DNA of 64,000 nucleotides from Eledone cirrhosa (taxonomy: Eukaryota > Mollusca > Cephalopoda > Octopoda > Eledonidae), in assembly GCA_964016885.1 (NCBI GenBank), contig OZ024744.1:28565108-28629107 (forward strand), in the 5' to 3' direction. Of the stretch, positions 53,863-62,759 are shown in pieces. The position numbers were made by a program, and so were the translations under genes. How positions within the stretch are numbered: position 1 is the stretch's first letter; each line of letters opens with the position of its first letter. The notes below the pieces were generated by a model. That model did not search any database. It had not been told where the DNA came from and was given only the letters and a program-made list of their open reading frames with translations.

Positions 53863-56681
53863 AGTGGGCTAGCCTCCTCCTTGTAGATATGGTGCTTCAA
53901 CCACTTCGTTTTGAGGGCCTGCACCTGCGCAGCCATTAGCATTCCTTCTGTAGCCTTTTTGAGGTCTCCTCTTCTCAACCAGTTCCATGTCTGTGGATCT
54001 CTAAATTCAGTTTTCTCAAAGAAGGTACTATGAAGGGATTTTCCCTTAAGGCTGCTCTTCCTCCTTGATGTTATTTCCTCCTTGGGTATCCCCTGGCCTA
54101 CTGTCCCCTCCTTCAGTACAGCTCTGAGCATTGGCTCCTTACTATAGGTCACGTATTTGTATAGGTTGTTTTTCTCCATCTGAACACAGTCCTCTATGCT
54201 GATAAGACCTCTTCCACCCTCAGATCTCCTTAGGTAGAGTCTATCGACATCACTCCTCTTGTGGAACATGTTGTAGATAGTCAATAGCTTCCTAGTCTTC
54301 CTATCCATTTCTTTTTGTTCAGCAACATTCCATCTCAGAATTCCCGCACTGTACCTAATAATAGACACAGCTCGGGAATTTACTGCGCTTATGGCATTTC
54401 TGCTGTTCAGATGTGACTTCAATACGCTCCTTACTCTCCGAATGTATTCAGTTCTTAACAATTCCTTCATTTTTTTGTTCTTTATGCCATCAGCCTCCAG
54501 AACGCCCAAATACTTGTATCCTTCCTCAGAGTCAATTTCCTTTATCATCTCACCTGTTGGTATCTGGATCCCGTTACTTCTGCTCAACCTACCCCTCCTC
54601 ATCACAATGACTCCACATTTACCAATACCAAACTGCATACATATATCACTGCTGAAAATACGGACAGTGTCAACAAGCACATCCAACTCCTTCTCACTTT
54701 TCCCGAAGAGCTTAAGATCGTCCATGAAGAGGAGGTGATTGATGGTAAGCTCTCCCCTTCCCAACTTGTATCCTGCTCTCACTTTTCGCAGCATAATGGT
54801 CAAGGGTATCAGGGCAAGGACAAACAACAGAGGGGACAGGCTATCTCCCTCGAAGATACCTCTCTTGATCTTCACGCTTCCCAAGGATACTCCAGTTGAT
54901 GTCAACTCTGTCTCCCAGGACCCCATACTCCTGCCCAGCAACTGTCTGATGTTATCTGCCACCCTGAAGATCTCCAGGCTTTTGGTGATCCAGGAATGAG
55001 GCACCATGTCAAATGCCTTTCTGTAGTCTATCCATCCCATGGCAAGATCAGTGTGTCTCCTCCTGCAATTCCCCATTACCATCTTATCAATAAGCAACTG
55101 GTCCTTTGTACCACGTGACTTCTTTCGGCATCCTTTCTGTTCGTCCGGCAACAAGTTGTTTGTGTGGAGGTGATGGTAGATTTCCTCAGACACAATGCTC
55201 GTCAACAGTTTCCACATTACGGGCAGACATGTGATAGGTCTATAGTTGGTAACATCATTACCCTTGATTCGGTCTTTCATTATCAGAACTGTGGTACCTT
55301 TTGTCAACCACTCTGGCACCTCACCCGACACCAAGCAGTCATTGAACATGGCCGTCAGCTTCGGGTGGAGGGATGTTAAATGTTTAATCCAATACCCCTG
55401 CACACCATCTGGGCCTGGTGATTTCCAGTTGGTTAGTTTTTTGGCTTGCCCCTTAAGAGTTTCAACTGTGATACTCAAATCAGTCTGTTGCTGTGCCTGC
55501 TCACCGATCTCCCTCTGTACTGTCTCAATCCACCCTGCCTGGGCATTGTGTCTAACATCCTGCTCCCATATTCCTCTCCAGAATGTTTTAGCTTGTTCCG
55601 CCCCAGGGATCAAGTCGTTGCCTCTTTCTTTCCCCTCAAGCTGTCCAAACAGCATCTTCTGGTTGTTGTCGAACATGCGGTTCTGTTTATACTGACTGAC
55701 TCTGTTCTCGTATCGCCTGATTTTGGCACTCTTTGCTACAATGCGTTGCTTCAATTCCTCTATGATAATATTTAGCTTTTTACTCCTAGTTTTGTATTTT
55801 ATTTCCAGTCTATTTTTAGTGCCTATGTTTTTTAGTGTCCCATTCAGTAGTGACTCAAGCTTTCCTATGTCATTTCTCATTTCCCCGATTTGCCCACTCA
55901 GTCGCTTCTTCCACCACGGCTCTGCTCTTTCTTGTCTGTTGTTTCCTCTCGCTTTTATACCAAGTAGTTTCCTCACCGTATTTGCTGTTGCTTTGAGGAT
56001 ATTGTTGCACTGGTGAAGACTCATCGCCTCAAGATATGGGATGACTTTGTTTACCTTAGCTGTTGTTTCTTTTAACTTTTTCCTGTCTACAAATCTTAGG
56101 TTCATAGGTCTCCCACTATCATTGTTCAACTCATCTACCACTAAATTTAGGATGTCAACCGAATCTTGTCCTAGCCCGTCAGCATTCATCTCCTCAGTGG
56201 CCGTATCTCTGTTCCAGGTATTATTTATCTCAGTATTCAGATCATTGTCTGCTTCGGGTGGTTCCTCCGTTCTCAGGACCTCCTCACCTTCATTTCCCGC
56301 CGGCTCGCTTGTCTGGCATACTACACCCGCCATCTCCAAGCCATTCTCTCTGCTCAGTTCCTCCAGTTCCAGCTCGCTTATCCACCCATTAGTTCTTATT
56401 ACCCGAGCCTGCCCGGCCAATTTTTGTTCATCTAATTTAAATAAACCAATCTCGTTCCAGATGTTATGCATCCGTCTCCTGTAGCCCCTCTCCTTGGGGT
56501 TACTTTTCAGGTAGCATTGCATAACAGTTCTATTCAATTCTTTCGTCCAGTTGGTTCTGGCCCCTTTCCTTCTTCTTCTTCCTCCAACATCAGCAGTATT
56601 TGGTTGACAGTCAGGTTCCTGCTGCTGAGCCAGGGGGCACCTGTTGGGTGAGAGTCTGTCACATGACGTTCTAGTCTCCAT
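53802..56681 (-). CDS. RLE-type LINE ORF, N-terminal and reverse transcriptase part
   Basis: 959 codons from ATG 56681. Residues about 45-110 (RTNWTKELNRTVMQCYLKSN, GYRRRMHNIWNEIGLFKLDE) look like a Myb-type DNA-binding region of R4/Dong elements. An acidic linker follows, then the reverse transcriptase: NWKSPGPDGVQGYWIKHLTS, NYRPITCLPVMWKLLTSIVS, WIDYRKAFDMVPHSW (catalytic Asp), GDSLSPLLFVLALIPL, LLFMDDLKLFGKSEKELDVL (catalytic Asp pair) and GYKYLGVLEADGIK. It ends in SPLCRICGE, the first half of a zinc finger, after which it runs out of frame at a GA repeat. Expected role: target nicking and target-primed reverse transcription. Apart from the end it looks undamaged. Confidence 0.9.
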   Translation of the reverse strand: METRTSCDRLSPNRCPLAQQQEPDCQPNTADVGGRRRRKGARTNWTKELNRTVMQCYLKSNPKERGYRRRMHNIWNEIGLFKLDEQKLAGQARVIRTNGWISELELEELSRENGLEMAGVVCQTSEPAGNEGEEVLRTEEPPEADNDLNTEINNTWNRDTATEEMNADGLGQDSVDILNLVVDELNNDSGRPMNLRFVDRKKLKETTAKVNKVIPYLEAMSLHQCNNILKATANTVRKLLGIKARGNNRQERAEPWWKKRLSGQIGEMRNDIGKLESLLNGTLKNIGTKNRLEIKYKTRSKKLNIIIEELKQRIVAKSAKIRRYENRVSQYKQNRMFDNNQKMLFGQLEGKERGNDLIPGAEQAKTFWRGIWEQDVRHNAQAGWIETVQREIGEQAQQQTDLSITVETLKGQAKKLTNWKSPGPDGVQGYWIKHLTSLHPKLTAMFNDCLVSGEVPEWLTKGTTVLIMKDRIKGNDVTNYRPITCLPVMWKLLTSIVSEEIYHHLHTNNLLPDEQKGCRKKSRGTKDQLLIDKMVMGNCRRRHTDLAMGWIDYRKAFDMVPHSWITKSLEIFRVADNIRQLLGRSMGSWETELTSTGVSLGSVKIKRGIFEGDSLSPLLFVLALIPLTIMLRKVRAGYKLGRGELTINHLLFMDDLKLFGKSEKELDVLVDTVRIFSSDICMQFGIGKCGVIVMRRGRLSRSNGIQIPTGEMIKEIDSEEGYKYLGVLEADGIKNKKMKELLRTEYIRRVRSVLKSHLNSRNAISAVNSRAVSIIRYSAGILRWNVAEQKEMDRKTRKLLTIYNMFHKRSDVDRLYLRRSEGGRGLISIEDCVQMEKNNLYKYVTYSKEPMLRAVLKEGTVGQGIPKEEITSRRKSSLKGKSLHSTFFEKTEFRDPQTWNWLRRGDLKKATEGMLMAAQVQALKTKWLKHHIYKEEASPLCRICGERRLWLTLCPSVNT

Positions 56682-56700
56682 TTCACCGTTATTCGAACTG

Positions 56701-57250
56701 TTTATGTTCGATATTTAAACACTCTTATCGAGGATTGGCGAATGTATGTTTACATAGCCATCTGTGGATCCGCCATCCCACTTGGCCCTTGTGTGGCATT
56801 ATCACCACGCTGTATACGGACACACATAAACAAACAAACACACGGGCAGAAAGGGCCCCAAAAATGAATAAGCATAAGTTTCATTGTAATGTAGTATTCG
56901 AATGTCTGACTTAGTTTTTGTTTTTTAAGTTTTACTTTTTCCCCCCTCTTCTCTGTCCGTCCGCCTGCTTCTCTCTTCATTCTTATTTTCTTTACGTTTT
57001 TGGGGTTTCTTTTTTTGTTTTTGTTTTTCTCTGTTTTTCTCGTTTTTTACTGTTGTTGCTGTGCTGCTTTTGTTGTTTGTTTTTTATTTTTTCTTTTGAG
57101 TCTATCTATATATTTTGATGCCTTCCTCTTTGTTAGTAGTAGGAATTCTATAATGTGGAAGTGGTAGCCAGCAGAGACTGGCGGCGTTGGCGATACTGAG
57201 ACAGTGGTGGTGGTGATGTCGATACCGAGGCAGTGGTGGCGGTGATGCGA
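56701..57250. other. Unique spacer, T-rich then GGT-rich
   Basis: T-rich to about 57115, then GGTGG-type units leading into the tandem duplication. No gene recognised. Confidence 0.5.
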
Positions 57251-57895
57251 CCGTATTACTGTAGTGATGGTGCTGTAGCGGTGGCAGCAGCAGTGAAGGA
57301 GTCAGGGGGTGGTGGCGGCGGTGATGGGATAGTGGTGGTAATGATGGCCGTAGTGAGCGGTGGCGGTGAAGGTGAAAATGCTGTTGTGTTTAGTGTACAC
57401 AGATGATGGGGTGGGTGGTGTATCTAGTTTCTGGTGTTGGTGAGTTTCGTTGTCCTATATAGTGTAGCCAGAGGAGAGGAGGGGGGGGGGTTCTTCTTCT
57501 TCCATTTATAGCCATTTTATTTTGTTTGGGATATACAGTGTACAATACAAAGTTGAATATTTGAATATTTGAGCCGTATTACTGTAGTGATGGTGCTGTA
57601 GCGGTGGCAGCAGCAGTGAAGGAGTCAAAGGGTGGTGGCGGCGGTGATGGGATAGTGGTGGTAATGATGGCCGTAGTGAGCGGTGGCGGTGAAGGTGAAA
57701 ATGCTGTTGTGTTTAGTGTACACAGATGATGGGGTGGGTGGTGTATCTAGTTTCTGGTGTTGGTGAGTTTAGCTGTCCTATATAGTGTAGCCAGAGGAGA
57801 GGAGGGGGGGGGGGGTTCTTCTTCTTCCATTTATAGCCATTTTTTTTGGATATACAGTGTACAATACAAAGTTGAATATTTGAATATTTGAGCCT
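57251..57895. repeat. 323-bp tandem duplication
   Basis: Unit 1 is 57251-57573 and unit 2 is 57574-57895. Both run from CCGTATTACTGTAGTGATGG through GGCGGTGAAGGTGAAAATGC, a poly-G run and TTCTTCTTCTTCC to TTGAATATTTGAATATTTGA. Differences are few: three substitutions near AAGGAGTC, a few near GAGTTTCG, G-run length and a short deletion. The duplication is therefore recent. No plausible ORF. Confidence 0.95.
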
Positions 57896-58060
57896 TATAA
57901 CAATATATTTTGGGTCCGAATTTTTTTGGGGCTCAAGCCGGGTGCTTTACGTAGCATTTGTACTAAGAGTTGTTATTTCACAAATGATTTAAATATGTTA
58001 AAAATTCAAAACTTACGGGAGCGATTTCATGACCTCCGTCACCTCGTGCGTTTTCTTCCC

Positions 58061-58133
<73 letters not shown>

Positions 58134-58487
58134 TATTGAAGGTGAAGCCTCCAGTTTTTTTTTCAACAAATTACCTCGTCTTCAAACATTCTAAACCTCT
58201 TATTGAAGTTTTAAACTTGATAAAAGGTTATAAGAAGTGACCCACCTAATACAGGAGTTCACTCGTAAATAATAAGGCACCCCTTTACGGGATGTCGTAT
58301 TGTGAAAAAGTATTATTTGAAAGAAATTTCTTTCAACATGGATAACACAAGAAAGAGAGAGAATGCTGTCAGACAACACAGAGAGAGGGAGATTTTGTCA
58401 ACATGTCAACAACACAATGTTCTAGTGAAGGTAAATATAAAAGAAAATATTACGAAGGAAAAGAGGAACAATATCATTTTTAATTAC
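57896..58487. other. Unique spacer with (ATT)n
   Basis: Unique sequence with (ATT)n at 58060-58137. No LINE end is recognisable on either side of this particular tract. Confidence 0.6.
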
Positions 58488-60672
58488 CTCGGAGTGCGTC
58501 TGGGCGCGCAAACCCACATCATCTGAAGCAGAAAGTACGCCACAGTAGACGTATTTTTGGACACGGTGTTAGCAACGAGGTTGGCGCTTTTCGTTGGGTG
58601 CCTGGTGGGAGAGACGCAGATTGCGCCATTCCGGACAGATCCATACACTACAACCTCCACCTCATTCGATACTTCGTAGAGACGGTGGTTAAGGAACCTG
58701 GCACGGGTGGGGCCCTGATCAACTTAGATCAATCCAAAGCATTCGATAGGGTCGACCATCGGATCATGGCGGCGGTCTCGAGGCAGCCCGTTTCGAGCCC
58801 GTTTTCGGGGGTTGGACGCTGCAATGTATAGCGACATCTGCTCAGTTGTGAGGGTGAACGGTCACCTGTCGCAGCCGTTCAGCATCATGCGTTCGGTCCG
58901 CCAGGGTTGTCCCCTCTCGTCCTTCATTTACGTATTGGCCCTCGAGCCGTTACTGCACAAACTGGGAGCGGTGAGAGGCGTCCCACGCGAACTAGGATGC
59001 GGGAAATCCGAGTCGGCTTACGCTGACGAGGTCACCGTGGTGGTGTCGAGCACCAGATACGTCCAGATGCTCGGCACCGCTCTCAAGGAATACGAAGCGG
59101 TGACAGGAGCAAAGATAAACCAGGAAAAGTCGGTGGGCTTGCAGCTCTGCACCTGGAGAGGCAAGTATATGCCGTCCGACAGCGTCATGGGCGTTGGACA
59201 AACAGACCGGTTAAATTGCTCGTGGTCTGGTTCGGACCGGACCTCTAAATGGAGAAAAACTGGAGCGATGTGACGTGCAGGGTGGCCTCCCTAATCCAAA
59301 AATGGGCCGAGAGGAAGCTGTCCCTGAAAGGCCAGGCGGAGGTGGCGAATGCGTACATCGCATCCGTCATCTACCGCCTCACCGTCGTCCCTTGCCCCTG
59401 CCCAACTCTCACCAAAATGGAGCGCCTCCTCTTTCGCTTTTTGTGGAAGGGACGCGCTCCCATGGCCAGGCGATCGATCTGCTGTCAACACCCGTTGCGT
59501 GGAGGACTGGGCATGCCATGGCTGATGATGTACAAACAGGTGCTGAGGCTGCAACATCTCTGGTGCTTCCTTGAAGGTGAACAGGTGTGGTCGCTGTTTG
59601 CCAGGCACGTTTTCCCACAGCTCGTCTCCTTGTCGGGGCTGCAGTCCTGGGTCAGGAAAAGACCGAGGGATAGCGCTTGGAAACTGGAATGTCTCCAGGC
59701 GCTCACTACCCTCTGCCAGCTAGGCACCAGAATCGGTGGAACATCCACATCAGCGTTTTATAGAGGACTAGTGGTGGGAAGAGTGACGACGTTCTCGGAG
59801 AGATCCTGGGCGTCGAAGAAGATCAGCTGTTTGCCCTCTTCCGGAGAACTTTCAGCCCAAGGCCTATAGATAACTTCTAAAAACCCAGGCTTGGCAGTGC
59901 TACCGCGGAGCGTTGCCGGTTCGAGATAAGCTCTACAGGCACGGAAGTGCTGTCAGCCGAGTCTGTCCGACATGCGCGCAGAGCGATGAAACCGTCATGC
60001 ACGCACTCGTTCAATGCCCAAGCATTGCTAACTTGTGGAGCTATGTCGAACAGTTGCTGTCGCGTGTAGGACTGATCCGGTTATCGACTGAGTCCATTGT
60101 GCAGATGGTCTCGCCGTCTTCCTTCGAGGAGGAAGAGCAGGCGGTTTTCATCTGCCTGGTGGCCATGGCGAAAGAGATTGTGTGGTGGACAAGTTTGAAA
60201 GGGTTACAGACAGACACTTTCCTCTTCGGCGAATCCCTAATTAACTTTTTCAAGTTTCTCTTGAAGAGAAAAATCAGGGTGGAGAGGCAAGTGCTGCCTT
60301 CTAGCAAGTTTGTTGAATGTAGCGAGAATGGTCTGAGTGAACGGGACCGCTCTGAATATACGCATGTAGTTTGAGAAATGGAAAAATTGAGAGAGGGCGC
60401 TTGCCCTGGTGGTCAGGGTGGCCGTGGTCTTTTGTGTGGCTTTCGCCACGAGTAACCCTCGGAGGTTTAGCTCATATTGGGGGATTTTTTATTGTTTCAA
60501 TTTTCATTTTTATTCCTTATATATATATATGTTTCTATGTCTTTTTTTTCTGTTCTTATATAAATAATAAAAATCTGTACACGCACAAAACCCACATCGT
60601 ACCGTCCTGTACCGTCCTGTGCCGTATGTAATGTTTGTCTTGATGTCAGTCCTTGTGGCAAATAAAGAAATA
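58488..60672 (+). mobile_element. A-family LINE copy A6, internally deleted
   Basis: Starts inside ORF1 (GGAGTGCGTCTGGGCGCGCA, AAGTACGCCACAGTAGACGT, equal to the WARK..KYATVDV codons) and after ~80 bp jumps at about 58565 into ORF2 at the LAKRLAL codons. The 3' UTR (60375-60672) ends GTGGCAAATAAAGAAAT, like A1 and A7. Confidence 0.88.
58565..60374 (+). pseudogene. A6 ORF2 remnant: reverse transcriptase and C-terminus
   Basis: Begins in the reverse transcriptase (DRSIHYNLHLIRYFVETVVK, LINLDQSKAFDRVDHR), changes frame near 58810, then gives QGCPLSSFIYVLALEPLLHK and AYADEVTVVV, where the second Asp of the YADD pair is Glu. A further shift near 59200 leads to WAERKLSLKGQAEVANAYIA, LLFRFLWKGRAPMARRSICC, then, after 59869, CPTCAQSDETVMHALVQC and FFKFLLKRKIRVERQVLPSS. 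The endonuclease is absent. The YADD to YADE change alone would abolish polymerisation. Confidence 0.9.
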
Positions 60673-60673
60673 A

Positions 60674-60860
60674 TAATTGTTTCTACTTTTGGCACAAGGC
60701 CATCAATTAACCAGTACATTACTGGTACTTTATTTTATCGACCCCGTAAGGATGAAAGGCAAAGTTAACCTCGGCGGGATTTGAACTCAGACCGCAAAGG
60801 GACGTAACTATGCTAGAAAGCATGGCGTCCGACCCTCTACCGGTACTGCCAATCCACCAC
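60674..60860 (-). mobile_element. Cephalopod tRNA-derived SINE, copy S3
   Basis: Minus-strand sense. The A-box region complements 60832-60858, the B box is at about 60778-60790, and the ATCCTTACGGGGTCGATAAA block and GGCCTTGTGCCAAAAGTAGA tail are present. Its 3' end abuts the 3' end of LINE A6 through AATAATAATT. Confidence 0.92.
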
Positions 60861-60942
60861 CCTTAGATATAAATAAAGAAATAATAAAAATTATTATTAT
60901 TATTATTATTAATATTTTCTTTCATTATTGTTTCTGAGATAT
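60861..60942. other. Spacer with short (ATT)n
   Basis: AATAAAGAAATAATAAAAATT and (ATT)n, then the left copy of a 19-bp target duplication (60924-60942). Confidence 0.6.
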
Positions 60943-61053
60943 CCTGATAATCCCGCCGAGGTTAACTTTGCCTTTCATCCTTACGTGGTCGATAAAATAA
61001 AGTACCAGTAATACACTGGGATAATTGCTGGCCTTATGCCAAAAGTAGAAACA
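60943..61053 (+). mobile_element. Cephalopod SINE, copy S4, 5'-truncated, with perfect target duplication
   Basis: Only the part downstream of the B box is present (AATCCCGCCGAGGTTAACTT.. CTTTCATCCTTACGTGGTCG.. GGCCTTATGCCAAAAGTAGA). It is flanked by a perfect 19-bp repeat, ATTATTGTTTCTGAGATAT, at 60924-60942 and 61054-61072. This is direct evidence of a 5'-truncated target-primed insertion. Confidence 0.92.
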
Positions 61054-61072
61054 ATTATTGTTTCTGAGATAT

Positions 61073-61319
61073 ATGCCGAGTGTCTTCCCTACACCTAGCG
61101 CAAATAAATTCACAGTGTGCATTGGTAAGCCAGTTAATACAGTACATTGATTATAATTAAAACAAAAGAAATCAGTATACATATATACACATGTCTATAT
61201 GTAAATACGAGGAGGGATATCAATCTTACAGAGATAGTGCTCCTCTCAATACGTGTGCAGTACCAGTCAAAACAATTGTTTGCACCTCGTAGCGACAGTA
61301 ACTATAACCGAAGAGAAGA
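61073..61319. other. Unique spacer
   Basis: No gene or recognised repeat. Confidence 0.4.
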
Positions 61320-61685
61320 AAAGATCAACATCATCGGTAACTACTGAGCCACAGGTTTTATATCGGAGTTATCCCAGTTTCCTGAGTTGCCTTCTCCTGG
61401 AAGAATGCCCTGACAAAGGCTAGGGGTCATTCACTCCCAGTGGTTTAACGCGCGGTACATGTGTATATACATATTTACACACTTTCGGATGGCCGTTGAC
61501 CCTTTTGAGTCCTTCCGCCCTTTATCAGATTTTGTTTTTTGTCCTGCAGGTTGTCCAAAATCACCATCGTCACTTGGTGGGGTTGCCGGTTTAATTCGCT
61601 GACGACCCGACCATGCGACAGGTTGTAGTGGGTTACATCTTACCAGTATCACTCAAGAGTGACCCGACATACCATACATATATTA
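61320..61685 (-). mobile_element. LINE-derived dispersed repeat, second copy
   Basis: Reverse-strand match to 26413-26690 over more than 250 bp (CGCATGGTCGGGTCGTC, CGGCAACCCCACCAAG, CCTGCAGGAC, GGAGAAGG, CGATATAA, GATGTTGATC). As at the first locus, an ATGT-type microsatellite borders the side that precedes the element in sense. No ORF preserved. Confidence 0.65.
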
Positions 61686-61748
61686 TCATACATACATACA
61701 TACATACATACATACATAATACATACATACATACATATAAACATACAT
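61686..61748. repeat. (CATA)n microsatellite
   Basis: CATA repeats with two small interruptions. Confidence 0.9.
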
Positions 61749-61776
61749 ACATGTAGACATACATACATATCTACCG

Positions 61777-61886
61777 AGTTGATGTTGTGTAAATTCCAAT
61801 AAGAGAGTCTTGTGTCTATGTTAGAAACCGACTCTTTCTCTATTGGTAAAACTTTGTGAAATTATAAAACCAGAAGAACATACATA
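61777..61886. repeat. 110-bp direct repeat, left copy
   Basis: Starts AGTTGATGTTGTGTAAATTC and ends CCAGAAGAACATACAT. It contains a potential hairpin: CCAAT.AGAGAGTC pairing with GACTCT.TCTCTATTGG around an 18-20-nt loop. It matches 62478-62587 with only a few differences. Confidence 0.9.
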
Positions 61887-61929
61887 GACACATACATACA
61901 TGCCTCGATAATAAATACATTAAAAGCTA

Positions 61930-62355
61930 CAACAATGTGGAAGACATCCATGTACATAATATGAAAGTGTACTGGTGGAATGTTCCAGTAAAAACCCCAA
62001 TAAATGCAGGAATAACAGACCAGATATTATGATATGGGACAGGGAGAAGAAAACATGCACAGTAGTGAAAATTAGCTGCCCAGCAGATGCCAATATAATA
62101 TCAAAGATTAGTGAAAAGGAGAATAATTATGCAGAACTGATGAGAAATCTGCAGATATTCCACCCTGATTACACCTTCAGATTTGTTTCTGTGGTTATTG
62201 GGGCACTGGGATATGTTAGTAACTGCCATAGTACAAATCTTGAGAAGCTAGGCTTCACAGGAACAGAAAGAACACAACTAGTTAGGAAATTACAAGTACA
62301 ATCAATTAATGGAACAGTAAAAATATGTAAAACATTCCAAAAATGTTGCATCTAA
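61930..62355 (+). pseudogene. RLE-type LINE C-terminal endonuclease fragment
   Basis: Upstream frame VYWWNVPVKTPIN (about 61966), then, after a frame change, NRPDIMIWDREKKTCTVVKI (PD....D core), CPADANIISKISEKENNYAE, FRFVSVVIGALGYVSNCHST and a tail ending CKTFQKCCI-stop. It is the same domain as at 53293-53862 but from a clearly diverged family. The reverse transcriptase is absent. It sits between two copies of the 110-bp direct repeat. Confidence 0.8.
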
Positions 62356-62477
62356 TAACTGCATATACACTTCTACAGATACAAAGCATATACACATGCA
62401 CGCATACAACTCAAAACATACACATCCACACATACAATAACATCCATATCTACACATGCAGACATACATATATACCT

Positions 62478-62587
62478 AGTTGATGTTGTGTAAATTCCAA
62501 TGAGAGAGTCTTGTGTCTATGTTAGAAACCGACTCTCTCTCTATTGGTAACACTTTATGAAATTATAAAACCAGAAGAACATACATA
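62478..62587. repeat. 110-bp direct repeat, right copy
   Basis: Second copy of 61777-61886, in the same orientation, including the same hairpin and followed by ACATACATA as in the left copy. Confidence 0.9.
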
Positions 62588-62599
62588 CATATATACATG

Positions 62600-62608
62600 C
62601 ATACATAT

Positions 62609-62698
<90 letters not shown>

Positions 62699-62720
62699 AT
62701 GTGTGTGTATATATATATAA
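62600..62720. repeat. (AT)n/(GT)n microsatellite
   Basis: AT run about 62620-62688, short GT run, then AT. Confidence 0.95.
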
Positions 62721-62759
62721 TAAGCATAATTGAGTCTCCATTGTCATCCCATCTGCGTC

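Larger units (their letters stand above)
53219..56700 (-). mobile_element. RLE-type LINE (R4/Dong-like), copy 2, nearly intact
   Basis: About 3.5 kb on the minus strand with one long ORF, one frame break before its C-terminal part, a short 3' UTR (53219-53292) and a 3' end in (AAT)n. Lack of an APE domain, a Myb-like N-terminus, an FMDD reverse transcriptase and a C-terminal restriction-like endonuclease place it in the R4/Dong group by family knowledge. Dong-type elements are known to use TAA repeats as target, consistent with the flank here. Confidence 0.85.

Noticed and set aside
56750..57118. Short frames in T-rich DNA as host exons
   Set aside because: No splice-site-bounded conserved domain, and the composition is low complexity.
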